The notes under the pieces: generated by a model
Seen by the model: the letters and a program-made list of their open reading frames with translations, nothing else
Database searches by the model: none
What the model was told of the DNA's origin: nothing
Assembly (NCBI GenBank): GCA_001579985.1
Contig: LRSR01000366.1
Coordinates: 1-64,000, forward strand
Origin: Hypsibius dujardini
Lineage: Eukaryota; Tardigrada; Eutardigrada; Parachela; Hypsibiidae
Reading direction: 5' to 3'
Length of the DNA stretch: 64,000 bases
In this document: piece by piece, positions 23,119 through 35,209 of the stretch
Position numbering within the stretch: the stretch's first letter is position 1
Layout: each line of letters opens with the position of its first letter
Program-made: the position numbers and the translations under genes

Positions 23119-26100
23119 TTTTTGGTTGGCTGCCGGATGGATTTTAAATTTTTTTTGTAAATTGAATTTGAATGATTTGCCGAGGCCAAATGTCGCGCGG
23201 ATTGTCGGAGAGTGCGCAGAAAAAATGTACAGCAGAATGGATGGAATTTGTGGTGTGGGTCGAGACCGTCCGTCCGGTTCTGTAAATAAAATAAGAGTGC
23301 CAGTCAGATTAGAGAGGCTTAAGAAAATATTGATACACCCCAGCGCGGCTGTCTGCGCGATGTAATGTTTTTCTTTTTGACGCTTGACGGCACTCTTGCT
23401 TTAATCACAAGACACATTTTAATCGTATACATTTAGGCTCTCTGCGAGTCGGTGGTGGAGAGATTATTTTCTGCTTGCGTGTCTCATCGCAATTTGTTTT
23501 TTGACTTGGCGACTCATCCTGCGCACCTCGTTGTTGCCTTGCCTTGTTTGTACTGGCATTCTTGTGTAAGTATCAGGATGGTGGGAACTTTTTTTTACAC
23601 TACACTGCGACTCACACATCCCAACACAATATTTCCAGGTGTATATTTACAATGTAAAAAAGAACTTGCAAATAGAAAGTGGCACTGCAGTATATAAAAA
23701 AATACGATTCGAAAATTCAGAATTCGTAAAAAAATTCTAAATCACTAGTTTATTAGATTCGCTAGCCAGGAAGATCATTTTGCGTGTATGTTAAGGAAGG
23801 GAATTGCAGCGTTAAAAGAATATAATTAAACAATCATTAACGTTTCTTTTGTTGAAAATTCCAAATCGTCAGTACAAATTCGCTAGGCAGGAGGGCAGTT
23901 TGTGCTATCATGGCTGGTGTTTAATTTAAATATCAATTTAAAGAGGTATTCTGTCCGGCATCGACCCAGCGAATGGCTGCAGCTTTTCCACAATTGTGCG
24001 CACGACGATCAAACTGAGTTTCGAGGGGGGGAAACCGATCAACCTTGAACACCTTTTTCTACAGCATTATTCTCCTCCATTCAACTCGATCGAAAGTGCG
24101 AAAAACAAACTTCCGGAATAACAACCGCAGTCTCACCTCTCTCACTGACCAAGCAGCCTAAACTAAAGCTGACCGCTTGAAGACGACGATTACCCTTGTA
24201 CTAGGTGTTACTATTAGAGCCCGCTCTCCCCGACACATATTTATGGTTGGTCTTGTATGCTCACCGCAAGAGATATGCTATTTTATTTCAAGATCGCGAC
24301 CTAATAAAAACCTGATCGTCTCCATACAGGCAGCAACAGCAATTCAAACAGGCCGCAAAAATGTGTGCTGTGCTGATAACGTTTTTTTTGCTTGCTTGCT
24401 CTCTTGTAGAGGAACGGCGGTCAGGCACGTCGTTAATCTTCATTTTCAGTTTCAACGTTTCGGCACACTACACTTCACTGCAGTCACTCATAATACAGTC
24501 ATAGATAGAGAAGCGGGAAAAAACAATCGTCACCACCGCCGACACAGATAAAAATTCCAGCAACAAGAAAACACACACACCAGCTGACTCTTTTTTGTGT
24601 CTTTAATTCGTATGCTGCCGTGTTCTTGCTCTTCAATCGCGCCTGTTCTTTCTGTGTGACTGATCTACCGCGGCGTTTTAGCTGCAGGGACAAAAACAAT
24701 CAACCGCATTTTCGCCCTTTCTTCTACACCAAAAATGAGCAATGTAGTAAATAGATCAAGCCTGTCAATTTCGGTTTGCAAACCTTGAATTTGTTTAATG
24801 AATTTTGGAGCAAAGTATCGCATAGAAAATGGGTGCTTAAGCTGCTTTTCTAGAAAAATTTACGTGGAAGGGAAATCAAGTTTCTTTTTGTCTTGTTGGG
24901 GAAACGAGCGATTGCGCTCTTGAATCGTATGATTGCGCGCTGGTGAGCTTGAGCTTGATGCGGGTCAGATAATTACGCGCACAAGGGGTAAACAAGCTGA
25001 GCGTCAAAGATCAAGCAAGTCTCAAGGCAAAACACTGCAATTTCGGAGGTTGAGGAGGAGGCAGTGTCTGCAGCAGCCGCGCAAGCACGGTTGATCAACC
25101 ATGTCAACGGGCATTATTTTCTGTGAGCAATGCGTTGTTTCCTGCTGCATGCAGTAACAGCATTTATTTTCGTATGAATTTTGAAATAAATAAATAATTT
25201 TTCTAAGCAGGCAGTAAGGAAATAAAACATTTATGGGAGCCTTCAGCTACTTGTTTCATCGAAAAATTCGTAGAGAAATGCCACCCTCTACTGTTATCCT
25301 GCGGACCATCGCAACTGACGAATTAATCAACTCAATTCGAAAGAGATAAAAATATACAAATGTAGAAATATTATCAGGATTAACGACGAATAAATTAAAT
25401 CAAATCAAAAAGATAAAGAATATGCAGAAATACGATCATGACTAACGCGAATAAACAAAACCAATTAAAAAAATTAAAAAATCTGTAGAATATTGTAGAA
25501 ATAGAATTCGGACCAACGATTTAAATGCACATAAACATGTTTTGTAAAACTGTATGATCATTGTGAGTGATATTTGGACTTGATCGGCAGTTGGCAGTCA
25601 AATTTGCGGAGAACTTGACCGGCGATCGGACTAGTAAGTGGACAAGAGGCTCATCTCATCTGCCAAAGGTGCAAAGGCTTGTCACACGCGCACGCAAATC
25701 GCCGCCACTGCATACGGACTTGAGAGCGTTGCACAGAGACCTCAGGTACTCCATCCCTGGTCTCTCTCTCCTGTGTCTGTGCTGTGTGTATGCTTTATCC
25801 GTGTAGGGGTCGGTAAAAAGAAGGCCGCGCGCGGCCACCACTACTAAATCGTCAAAGCAAACAAAAAGCCCTCAGAAATCTGTAAACAGTCATTGCTTCT
25901 TTTTTCCTCTTACAAATCTCTGCCTGATCACTCACCAGTCACCACTACCTGTTTGTCACACAAAACAGCTATGTCTAGTCATGAAGGAAGGAGCCCTCAC
26001 CTTACAGCAACTTGTTAAGTACTGCTCCCTCAAAAAGAAAGTTGAATAAATTTACGTAAAAAATGGCCTAAAACCTGCGCCGGCGGTATGAAAAATAATA

Positions 26101-27140
26101 AAAATTTGCAACCCTAAATCGAGTGGACGTTATCGGACATACCACAAAAGCTAGTTTGATAACACTTTAAATAACTTTTCGTTTGGCTAAACTGTGCCAG
26201 TATTCAAAGATGCATGTAAGTCTGAATTGCACTAGAAAACCAAAAATTTCGCTGCAACTAAACTATCCTAAAATTAGATACTAATTATTGTAAACAATTA
26301 TATAAAATTACTTTATATGATCACCTATTAAGTATTATATCTTAAATAAACATACATTTTCGTAAGTATTATTGAAATATTCCCAATTTCTGCGGGGGAG
26401 AGGGGCTTAAAATACGGTTCAATATAAACTTACCGCTTACGAAATGCAGGCAAATTGCGTGAGTTCACAGACAAATGACGCGCTGTTTCCGGTGGTGTGT
26501 GTAAATGTGCTGAACGCATAAATAAGACGACCAAAACTGTCAGCAGTGTGTGCCGTAAACAAAAATGCCCGGCCTAAGCAATCATGTAGGCGGCTGTTGT
26601 AAATTTTATTTTACTACAGACAATTGGCGGCGCGGAGAAGATAAAATAATAAGGCGAAGAATTATGCGAGCGCGCGCGCGTTGGCGAAGAAAACGATCCG
26701 ATGACCGGTGTGTGTGTGTGTGTGTGTGTGTGTCTGTGCGTCTGTGTGTGTGTCTGTGTGTGTGGTGTGCGTGCATACACTTCACATGGAGATGAGAGAT
26801 GAGACGGAGGGATGAGAAATAAACTAAACAACAGAAGCGAGAACAGACATGTATGCAAGATTTCCTGACTCTTTTTCGTTGTGATTCTCGAAAGAGGCGA
26901 AACGTGCTCTGGTGGACGTTTTGCAGACACTGAAAGGAAAGAAAAGAAAGAAACTTTTGCGTTGGCGTCTGGCGTCTGGTGATGACTGTCTGGCGTGGTG
27001 AAGAGAAGCATGATGTCAGCGGGTATGATAAACGGCGGCCAAATCGGCTGCCCACTTGCTGCTGCGTGCTTGCTTCCACTTCCTTGGTGGGCGGTGGCAC
27101 GCGCTCCCATTGGGTGTATGCCCACGCGCCGTCTAGACTC
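23119..27140. other. Gene-poor intergenic region upstream of LZTS-like gene
   Basis: No coding exon was recognised. It contains a (TG)n microsatellite at 26708-26763 next to a GCGCGCGC run at 26669-26680. Overlapping 183-codon frames there on the minus strand are translations of that simple repeat. Confidence 0.5.
26707..26765. repeat. (TG)n microsatellite
   Basis: About 12 clean TG units are followed by TCTG interruptions. It is a simple sequence repeat. Confidence 0.9.
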
Positions 27141-27150
27141 ATTTGCTTAT

Positions 27151-27516
27151 GGTACAAGTCCCCCTACCCTTCCCCCTTTTCTACCTTCTCGCTTTTACAA
27201 GTGCTGGCCAACGTCCCTTCGAGTCAGTATAACAAATTTGATTATTTTTGAAAGCCAATTGTTCCTCAATCATTTAGTGTAAAAATCCCGACATTTGGAT
27301 ATTAGTGGAATAAATGGTGTGGTCATAACCATGAGTGAATACAGAAGTGGGCGTTTTGCTTTTTCACTCCGCACTCTCTCGGACAATGTACAATAACTTT
27401 CTTGTGATGAAGGAACAATAAGGATTCTAAAAGAATCAATCTACATTTTATCTAGTTAAAGACATTGGTCAATATCGGATAATAGAAAAGAGGGACAGGG
27501 AAGGGGGACTTGTAGC
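27151..27516. mobile_element. MITE family M2, copy 1
   Basis: The ends TACAAGTCCCCCTACCCTTC and GAAGGGGGACTTGTAGC are inverted repeats. In reverse complement the interior matches copy 2 (33484-33886) over CACACCATTTATT, TTTTTACA and TGAGGAACAATTGG, and matches copies 2 and 3 over TTTTAGAATCCT. There is no coding capacity. Confidence 0.7.
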
Positions 27517-27640
27517 TTAAGTCAGACTCATCTTACTGGGGGTGGGCATATGTATAAGCTGTACGTCAGATATTATTAATAACTTATTGTCTCAATAAAA
27601 TAAAAGGTTAAGTTAAGTTGCAAACTACTTTTGTCAGTTA

Positions 27641-27913
27641 CCGTATGCTCGCGATCTCAAGGGACAGCTAAGCCCGCCTCGCTAGGTATGGCCCTGCATT
27701 CGATTGAACGTTCAATCTGATTCACTCTTCTCTGATTGCCTCATTTCGTACAGCTTACTCCTTGTACTCGATTGATCGATTGTACAATTGTGCTTTTCCG
27801 TATATTTGTTCCTACAGTGGTAATTTGGTGAACGGCACTCAATAGGCATGGCCTGGGTCGGTTTAAATTACGGATAGGGCAGAAAAGTGTCCCTTGAGAT
27901 CGCGAGCATACGG
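27641..27913. mobile_element. Short MITE with near-perfect 28-bp TIRs, TA-flanked
   Basis: CCGTATGCTCGCGATCTCAA at 27641 is mirrored by TTGAGATCGCGAGCATACGG ending at 27913, and TA lies on both sides. The 273-bp length and TA target fit a Tc1/mariner-type MITE. High arm identity suggests it is relatively young. Confidence 0.8.
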
Positions 27914-29745
27914 TAGTTTTAATTAAATTATAAAAAGCTAATTTAATGCGAACAAAGGGTTTGTAAGCTGTTTCAGTCAATTACATTTAGCTACAGTAAG
28001 TTAAGAGGAACAGTTTTAATAAGAATAAGCCTTTGTTCCGATTTCTCTCTGGTTTTGTTTAACAGAAATAAATTGTAACGCCTGAAAGAGCAAAAGGCCG
28101 GGATTACTTTAGCTGCCATATGACCGTTAGAATTGCCGTAGAAAAGCGCAGCTGATTCTGGGCGGAAATTGCACGACGGAGCGGCTATACTACAGTAGTG
28201 TAGTGTATTATGCCTGAGCAGTGGTCTGCAGCATGAGTATCTATAGGTTTTATATCAAAATCTGCTATCTAGGATAAGTGTTTTTTCAATTCAAAGCGTG
28301 TCTACCCCAAAAAAATTCGAAAATGTTCATTTAACTAAAGTAAATTAATTTGCGCAACAAATGCATTTGTTAGTGTAAAGCGGTGGGTGAAATTGAATGA
28401 CTTACCAGCATAGGCAAGCTAAAAGACAGACAAATGTCTGGTTGGGTTTTGCAAAGACCTGGCCTCTTGCATCTTACATTTTACAGAAAAGTTGTATTTC
28501 AGAGAACAGTATAGGATCGTATAATAAGAATGATACCCGTGTTTTATTGATTCCATGCGAGTTAAGCTTACAAGGAATCGAGACGGAATTTTGAATTCCG
28601 AATGACCTGAATTGGTTTTGCAGTTATATGATGATATGCGCTGATTTATTTTATGTTTTAATATTCAGTGCGTATTATCTTATATATTACCAAACAAAAT
28701 TCAGTTCAATCGGAATTTCGAATTCCTTTCCGAGCCCTTCGTGTTAGCTGTAGAAAGGAAAAAACAAGCCTTTAGCTTTCAAAACGCAAAAAACTACATC
28801 GTCCATGTATTTATGTCTAATCCGTAGAGACATTACTGATCAGAAACCCCAAGGTCCAGGGGGCGGGACCGTTACCCACATTACAACACATGCCCCAGCT
28901 GGCGTTCGCCTCACATCGCACCATCTTGACGGCCCCACCGGCTGACCAGTGACCACATGGCGGTAATTGGCCCCTGCACATCAACCAAACAGACACAAGC
29001 AAGGCACTGACCATATTATGTCATAGCAATTTTCGCGTGAATAGAGAGCGTCTTCTCTCTCGTTTCCCCAGCAGAGATGCAAGTCAGCCGGAAGAAGAAG
29101 ACACACGAAGAACTGTTGTAATCGGAGGCGTTTGTCTTGATCGCTCGTGCAATCTCTTTGACACCAAGTTGTTCTTGGCCTCCTTTTCCTTCTACTACTG
29201 CTTATTTTAGCGTCTCTCTCTGTCCTAGAGAAAACAGCAGCAGCAGTTTCGGAGATCGACAGCTTGAATTTATTATTATTAATCCAAGTATGGGGCGGCA
29301 TTGCAATGCACACCGACAGACAGACAGACCGACAGATAGACACAGACTGTGCAGCTGACCGTCTGTTGACCAGGGGCTAAGCAGACATACATACACAGAC
29401 TGTCTGCGCCTCCGGGGTGGCGGTATTTCCTAATCACATCCAGCAGATGTTTCACCCTCAGTCTCTCTGTTTCACGTGTCCCACTCTCTAAAATGCATCT
29501 GCAATTGCCATCGTCTTCTTGTTAAATAAAGGAATAGGGCACCACCCCGCGATGACCATCATCAAGCAATGCGAAGAGAGATCAATAAAAAGCCCCTTTT
29601 CGTGGGCAGACAGAGCAGCACTTTCTTATCGTCACGCTAGACACCTGCTTCCCTATAGCCACGGTTCAACAAGCCGAGGGGATTATGATCTTAATGGCCT
29701 TTATACCCCATGTCCGGCTGCGGGAGATAAAGAGTATGATCGATT
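27914..29745. other. Intergenic
   Basis: Mostly AT-rich. A 65-codon frame on the minus strand (28817-29014) begins MVSALLVSVWLM and contains CGHW, RCEANASWGMCCNVG. It could be a small Cys-containing secreted peptide, but nothing else supports it. Confidence 0.3.
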
Positions 29746-29756
29746 GGGTTCCTCAA

Positions 29757-30640
29757 AGTTAAAGACAAACAATGTGCAACACTTGGCGAAATTAGTTTCA
29801 AGAAAATCGGTAGGGAAAAAGGGGATTTGTGATAACGGTGATGAAGCTTCGGAATTTTCCATCGTGCACCATTCAATCCTCGCATGATCTGATTCCAGAT
29901 CAAGCAAACCTAGTTATTTTCAGTGTACATTTCAGTAAAATTAAACAATTATTTATTTTTATAGCATACGTGAGAGGAGATTAATTAATTTGTTAAAGCG
30001 TAAAAAGTGTAAATTAACTGCACATGTTTAAAGCCAGCGTCGTTCCATGAGATGAATCCACTCTAAAATTAAGTTAAATTAATAACTGTAATATTTTCAA
30101 GCATAAACAAGTGAAAATTCATTGACTTTTTAAAATGAAATGATTATGAATTCTTAAAGTCTGCATTATCCCATGCTATTTCTGACTTTTTGTCTCTTGT
30201 AATGAAAAAAACTAGAAAAGTGTCAATACTTTTTGCCAACATACATTAGCACCGCCCTCTGAGTTATTGTCTCAAAGAATGTCGATCCTTTAAGAAAATC
30301 GGTAGAAAAGAGGGATTTGTGAGGGCGTGGTCAAGCTTTGGAGCTTACCATCGTACATAATTTATTCCTCGATTTAATTTCAGATTCTCGATCGAGCAAA
30401 ACTAGTAGAGATAAATTCACTGTAAATTAATGTAAAACTAAATAACTGTACATTTTTAAAGCATAGATAAGTGAAAATTAATTAGTTTTTAAAGCGTAAA
30501 TAATTGTAAGTCAGTTACAATTGTTTGAAGCCAAAATCATTCCACGATATATTTGTGACTTTTTGTCTGCTGCAGTAACATACTAGAAATATTTCAGTAA
30601 TCTTTTTCAATCTACATTAGTCCCATCCACTTGAGTTTTG
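29757..30640. repeat. Imperfect direct duplication, unit about 0.4-0.5 kb
   Basis: AAGAAAATCGGTAG, GGGATTTGTGA, GCATA(A/G)A(C/T)AAGTGAAAATT and TCTGACTTTTTGTCT-like words occur in the same order in 29757-30250 and 30285-30640. The copies are well diverged. Confidence 0.55.
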
Positions 30641-33412
30641 TGTCTTAAAGTTAATGAGTAGCAATGCAACGCTTGTTTTTAATGAAGTCGACGTCGTCTA
30701 ATCAGGTCACAGACTGACGGTTTTGTATGATATACTATACAAATATACGAGTAATGTAGCTCTTCAATCATGGGAAAAAACCGCGAAAATGAAACGACAC
30801 CATTCCTTGCAATTAAAAAAAGTGTCATGACCTGTCAAGATGGTGGTGCTGCGGGTCGATGCATGGCGCGGGAGAAAAAACTAAAGCGCAAGTGTCAGAA
30901 GAAGATGTGCACAGCGCGAGGTCGGTGGAGGTTAGACATGAGAGTGTCTCTTTTTCGTGGCGCGGTGAATGAGAGAAAGAGCGCTGAGGGAACTTGAAGT
31001 TTCAAGAAAATGTTTTGTTTTTAGACTAGGTCTTTAACAAGATCGCTCGCGGTTCATGTGTGATGAGAGTGTGATGACTCCATCAAGTTCCCCCGTCAAC
31101 GATACAGTTACGAACAGACATACATGTGTATAGTTAAAGCGGAGGGGGATTATGTAATTAAATGCTTCTGCTCCATATTTAGTGGTCGCTGTTGAGATCT
31201 CGCGCGAGCCAATTAAGGTCAGCTGCGAATCATCGTTTGATTAGCTCAGTTTTTACCCTTTGTAATACATTTATTATCATTTTATAATTATAAGTATATT
31301 ATTATTATTACAAATTGATTATTATAAATTTACTATACCTTTTCGACTGTCTGTTTTTTAAATTGCAATTCTTTGAGGCTCAGCCTAGTAATTACGTATT
31401 TGTTTCAACTGTAGTAATTTTTCATGTATATTTAAATGGAACTAGATGGTGCTGAAAATTCGTGTTTGTTTAATTGTTACAAGCAGATCTGTATTCGAGT
31501 GTGGGAAAATGGACTGATTTCTAAGAAGGGGATAAATTAAATTGACAAGAGGAACGCTTTTCCATAACCCGTACAGTAAAATTAATAGGAGAATTATGCC
31601 GGGGTAATTTAGTGACGCCGGTACATGAACTCATCCTGCTTCCTCTTGCAGAGTTGTCCCTTTCTTCGAATCATCTCAAACGAAAATAAAATTCTTAATT
31701 AAGAAAGATGATGTTTTTATGTTTTCGATCGATATTTACATGCATGCTCCGTATCTTTATTGTTGTTGCAGTCCTGTAACCCGGACATTCTGCTCATCAG
31801 CAGCTAACAAAGTTATCCAACAAGATGGCTAACAAAGAGGCAGACATCCAACGGTCGAGACAGGCAGACACAAATGGGAGACCATAAACTGGAGCAGCAG
31901 CTGATTAAGATTAATATAATGCCCACGTTGATGAGAGCCTCTAAATAAACTTTTAGTGCTTTTCCTCCAGAGGGCTTTTTCCCAGTAAATGGTATAAATC
32001 CTCGCCAGACGGCAGCATATTCTCTTTCGACGCTGCTGACCACCGGCCACTTGTAGACAAGGCTGCTATGTGTAATTAGCAGTTGCCTGCGAGGCAGACG
32101 TCGCGGTGTCTACTTCTCGCATCGGTGGCTGTCTATCTGTCTGCCTGTCTGGGTGGCTTATGAGATTTTTCTTCCCATTAATGAACTGTGGTCAACACTT
32201 GTCGCAGTTAATTATAATGTGCACACTGTAAATCGAAAAGAACAAAGGGAGAAAAAGGAGATGAAAATGTATAAACAAAGCTGGCGCTTTTGATCTCTGC
32301 TGTCTGCGATGATGATCCGACATCTGCTGGCCTTGAGTGAACGTGTTGCTGCTGCAGAGTGGCAAGAGAGAAGCCCATCAATTTTACCATATTCAATAAC
32401 TTTGCTGTTTTGTTGTATTTAGTGCTATAGCTCTTTTACGTGAAGTAAAAGCTATCAATGAAATTTAACAAAAACAGCCAATTTTTCTACAAAATTTACA
32501 TGTACGAAATTTCGTTTTTCTACAAAATTTCCGGCGAGAAATTGTCAACACACGCTACGCCTGACCTAATGAGTATGACGGAGCGAATCGAGTTTCCCGT
32601 TCCAAGAGTGCATACGTTGTTCTACATTTTTTGTTAAATAATCATTTACAGTATAGCAGGTGATTCCTGCCAATTTCCATGGGATTTGAATATTCTCAGG
32701 CAAAAAATCCCGTTAATTTTGGGCCTCACGCAGATTGTAGCTCAGTACTCGTTTTAAAGCTCTCCGCCAGAAAAAATCCAGCCATGACTCGGTAGAGTAC
32801 TGCAAAGACGCCTGCATATGAAAAATGGTTACATCATGTTCTCCACAATGGTTTCTGCTGCTCGATCAATGAGTAGGTCGCTTAACATGGCCTACAATGC
32901 AGCAGGGTCTAGTTAAATCAAGAAGCTCCGCTTGATGAATATGAATGAACCTACCGGATTTTGCGATTGACGAACGTATCATTTTAATTTGTGGACCTTT
33001 TCCTCAGCAAAAGAAGAGTGTTACCGATTGAGCGCATGAGTTCTACGTGGGCTAAATTACCCGGAAAAATAAAGAGTGCACGATAGGGAGAAATGCGGCT
33101 TTGACCAGGGCGGAAACTATGGAGATGGCCTTTCTTCTCTTCATCCTCACATCCTTTCTTTGAGGACAGAGTTCCATCCACATTCAACCGCCTGAAAATT
33201 GGCAAAATACCTTATACATCCGATACTTCTTACAATTGCTGGACTGGACAGGATAAAAAATAAATTCTATTTCGTCGAAATACTAACCCCACGTCACAAG
33301 TGTGTGGGAGGTGTTCTAAACACTTACTTCCGGTAGTCTTGTGAAGAGTACGATGATAATGCACAACAAGGGTTTTGCCTAAATGTTCTCATCAAGTATT
33401 CGCCTATCTGAG
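30641..33412. other. Intergenic, no recognised gene
   Basis: AT-rich sequence with short open frames only. I see no splice-consistent protein similarity. Confidence 0.4.
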
Positions 33413-33934
33413 CAGAGGCTCGTTCAAGGTCCCCACAAGTCGGAACCAGAGCGCCCCCCCCCCATGGTAGAGCCAGGGGGTGAGCACAAGTCCCCTCCAC
33501 TTTCCCCTTTTTGTTCCCGCCGCATTCATATTTTTCGACGTTGGCCAGTGTTCTCGAACTCGACAAAATGTGAATTGACATTTTTAGAATCCTCTTATTG
33601 TTCTCTCATCCCAAAACACATAAACCCTAATTATTAAACAGTGCCCGAACGAGTGCTGCGCGAAAAACCAGACCGCCCACTTTTATCTTCACTCTCAGGG
33701 TTATCGCTACACCATTTATTTGACGAATGTCAAATCTCAGGGTTTTTACATTAAAAAATTGAGGAACAATTGGGGCTTTCCAAAATTATCCATTTTGTAA
33801 TAATGCCTCAAAGGGACGTTTGTCAGCACCCGTAAAAGGAACAGGGAACAAAAAGGGGAAAGGGGAAGAGAAGGGGGATTTGCAGCCTAAGCTCCGGATT
33901 CCAATTTCTATAAGGACTCCAAAACGAGTCCCTG
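33413..33934. mobile_element. hAT-type MITE (copy 2) with MITE M2 nested inside
   Basis: The ends CAGAGGCTCGTTCAAGG and CAAAACGAGTCCCTG are the hAT-type inverted repeats. The flanks TATCTGAG (33405-33412) and TATGTGAG (33935-33942) are an 8-bp target duplication with one mismatch. Only about 120 bp belongs to this element. The rest (33484-33886) is MITE M2. Confidence 0.8.
33484..33886. mobile_element. MITE family M2, copy 2 (nested)
   Basis: The inverted ends ACAAGTCCCCTCCACTTTCC and GGGGAAGAGAAGGGGGATTTGC lie inside the hAT-type copy. The interior matches copies at 27151-27516 (reversed) and 50369-50772. Confidence 0.7.
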
Positions 33935-34840
33935 TATGTGAGCCTCGCCCTAATGAGAAAAGGCGGTTACTTTAGGAAAAACTTAAGTCGCCAAATGATT
34001 GCAACTGAAATTTCTAGATCTTTTTTCCCCTTACAACGCTTGAAGGTGATTCGTCTCTTTAAGAAAACAATATTCGGACTGCAAAAATCCTTTCTCGATG
34101 ACCATATCAGTAGTTTCAGGCAGAATCAACATCCTTCAATTTAATTGCAGTTGCAGTGGTTGATGAAAATGTCACGTCCACATGTAACTTTTGAATAGGT
34201 GTGATGTGATGTATAGTGTCACTCCCTCTCTTAAAACGGACAACAACCCTGCGCAACGTAATCCCAATGTTTCATCAATAAATGCCTTGCAAAAAGGACC
34301 GGAAATATGAATACATTGATATATATATATTTCGGTATCAAAAAAACGACCCCGCGCCAATCTTCCTTTGTAAAGTATTATCGATGTAGACAAAATTGAT
34401 AGCGCTGGATATGATGCCTGGAACGTGACGCAAATAGTACACACCTTGTTCCAGCAAAAAAGGAAATTTTCCTCCCACAACGTTATTCACCCCTAAACGT
34501 ATTTCATCCGTCCCCGCACAGGAAGGTGCGCAGCTTTCTTCACAGCTCCTTTCACAGGGAGGGGATTACCATTATATATATATATACAGAGGTGTACGTG
34601 ACGGACCTTTTCAAAGCATAATTCTCACTTCAGTTGCAGCACTTGAACGGCACACCTCGTACCGAAAAGGGTTGCCTTCGCTGGGTACATCTGCTCTCTT
34701 CATAGTACATCTCACATCTTGCTGATTCTCCCAATCACAGTTTCTACAAATTGTTTCTCTTTTTCTAGTAGGAAACTGACGTAGAAAATTGGCAAAAAAA
34801 TCCCACTTCTCTCGTTAAACCGGTTAAACGGGTGCGGAAT

Positions 34841-35209
34841 ATGACGAATCTCAGAATTATTGCTGTCATTGCGGTGACGGTCTTTCATGCCTACTCGGCA
34901 GCCGTGATTCAATGGCGAGATCCGACGTCTCCGATCCTGCGCAGCACCACGGGAAAGAGCATCCGGCTGTTGCGCCATCGCGCCGGCGGTTGGATGTATA
35001 ATGCGCCGTTCCACTGGACCGTCCCGCGGCTGCGGAAGAGTCGCTCGGGCAAGGATGGGGAGAATAAAGGGCGAGCTGCTGCTTCCAGGGCAGCGGACCT
35101 CCGAGCGACTGTCCAGCTGGCCTCTCTGGTCGATGGATGGATCAGCTCGCGCGGTGGTGTGGGTCGCATAGTCTCGTCACTCGCGCATTCACCGCGAGTT
35201 GGCCGATAG
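34841..35209 (+). CDS. Candidate small secreted protein
   Basis: A single-exon frame of 122 residues opens MTNLRIIAVIAVTVFHAYSA, a clear signal peptide with likely cleavage after YSA. The mature part is basic and rich in Arg/Ser, with LLRHRAGGWMYNAPFHW, then VPRLRKSRSGKD, followed by Ala/Arg-rich sequence. Multiple mono- and dibasic sites would allow processing, so a peptide precursor is possible, but no known peptide motif with an amidation Gly is present. A TATATATATATA run at about 34576 lies 265 bp upstream. Base composition is higher in GC than the surroundings, as in real exons here. It has no recognised family. Confidence 0.4.
   Translation: MTNLRIIAVIAVTVFHAYSAAVIQWRDPTSPILRSTTGKSIRLLRHRAGGWMYNAPFHWTVPRLRKSRSGKDGENKGRAAASRAADLRATVQLASLVDGWISSRGGVGRIVSSLAHSPRVGR

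Noticed and set aside
26574-27157. Two overlapping 183-codon minus-strand frames
   Set aside because: Both run through the (TG)n repeat in different frames and translate it to His/Thr repeats.
34841-35209. Known neuropeptide (galanin- or pyrokinin-like)
   Set aside because: Only loose resemblance around GGWMYN and VPRL; no amidation Gly or repeated peptide units.
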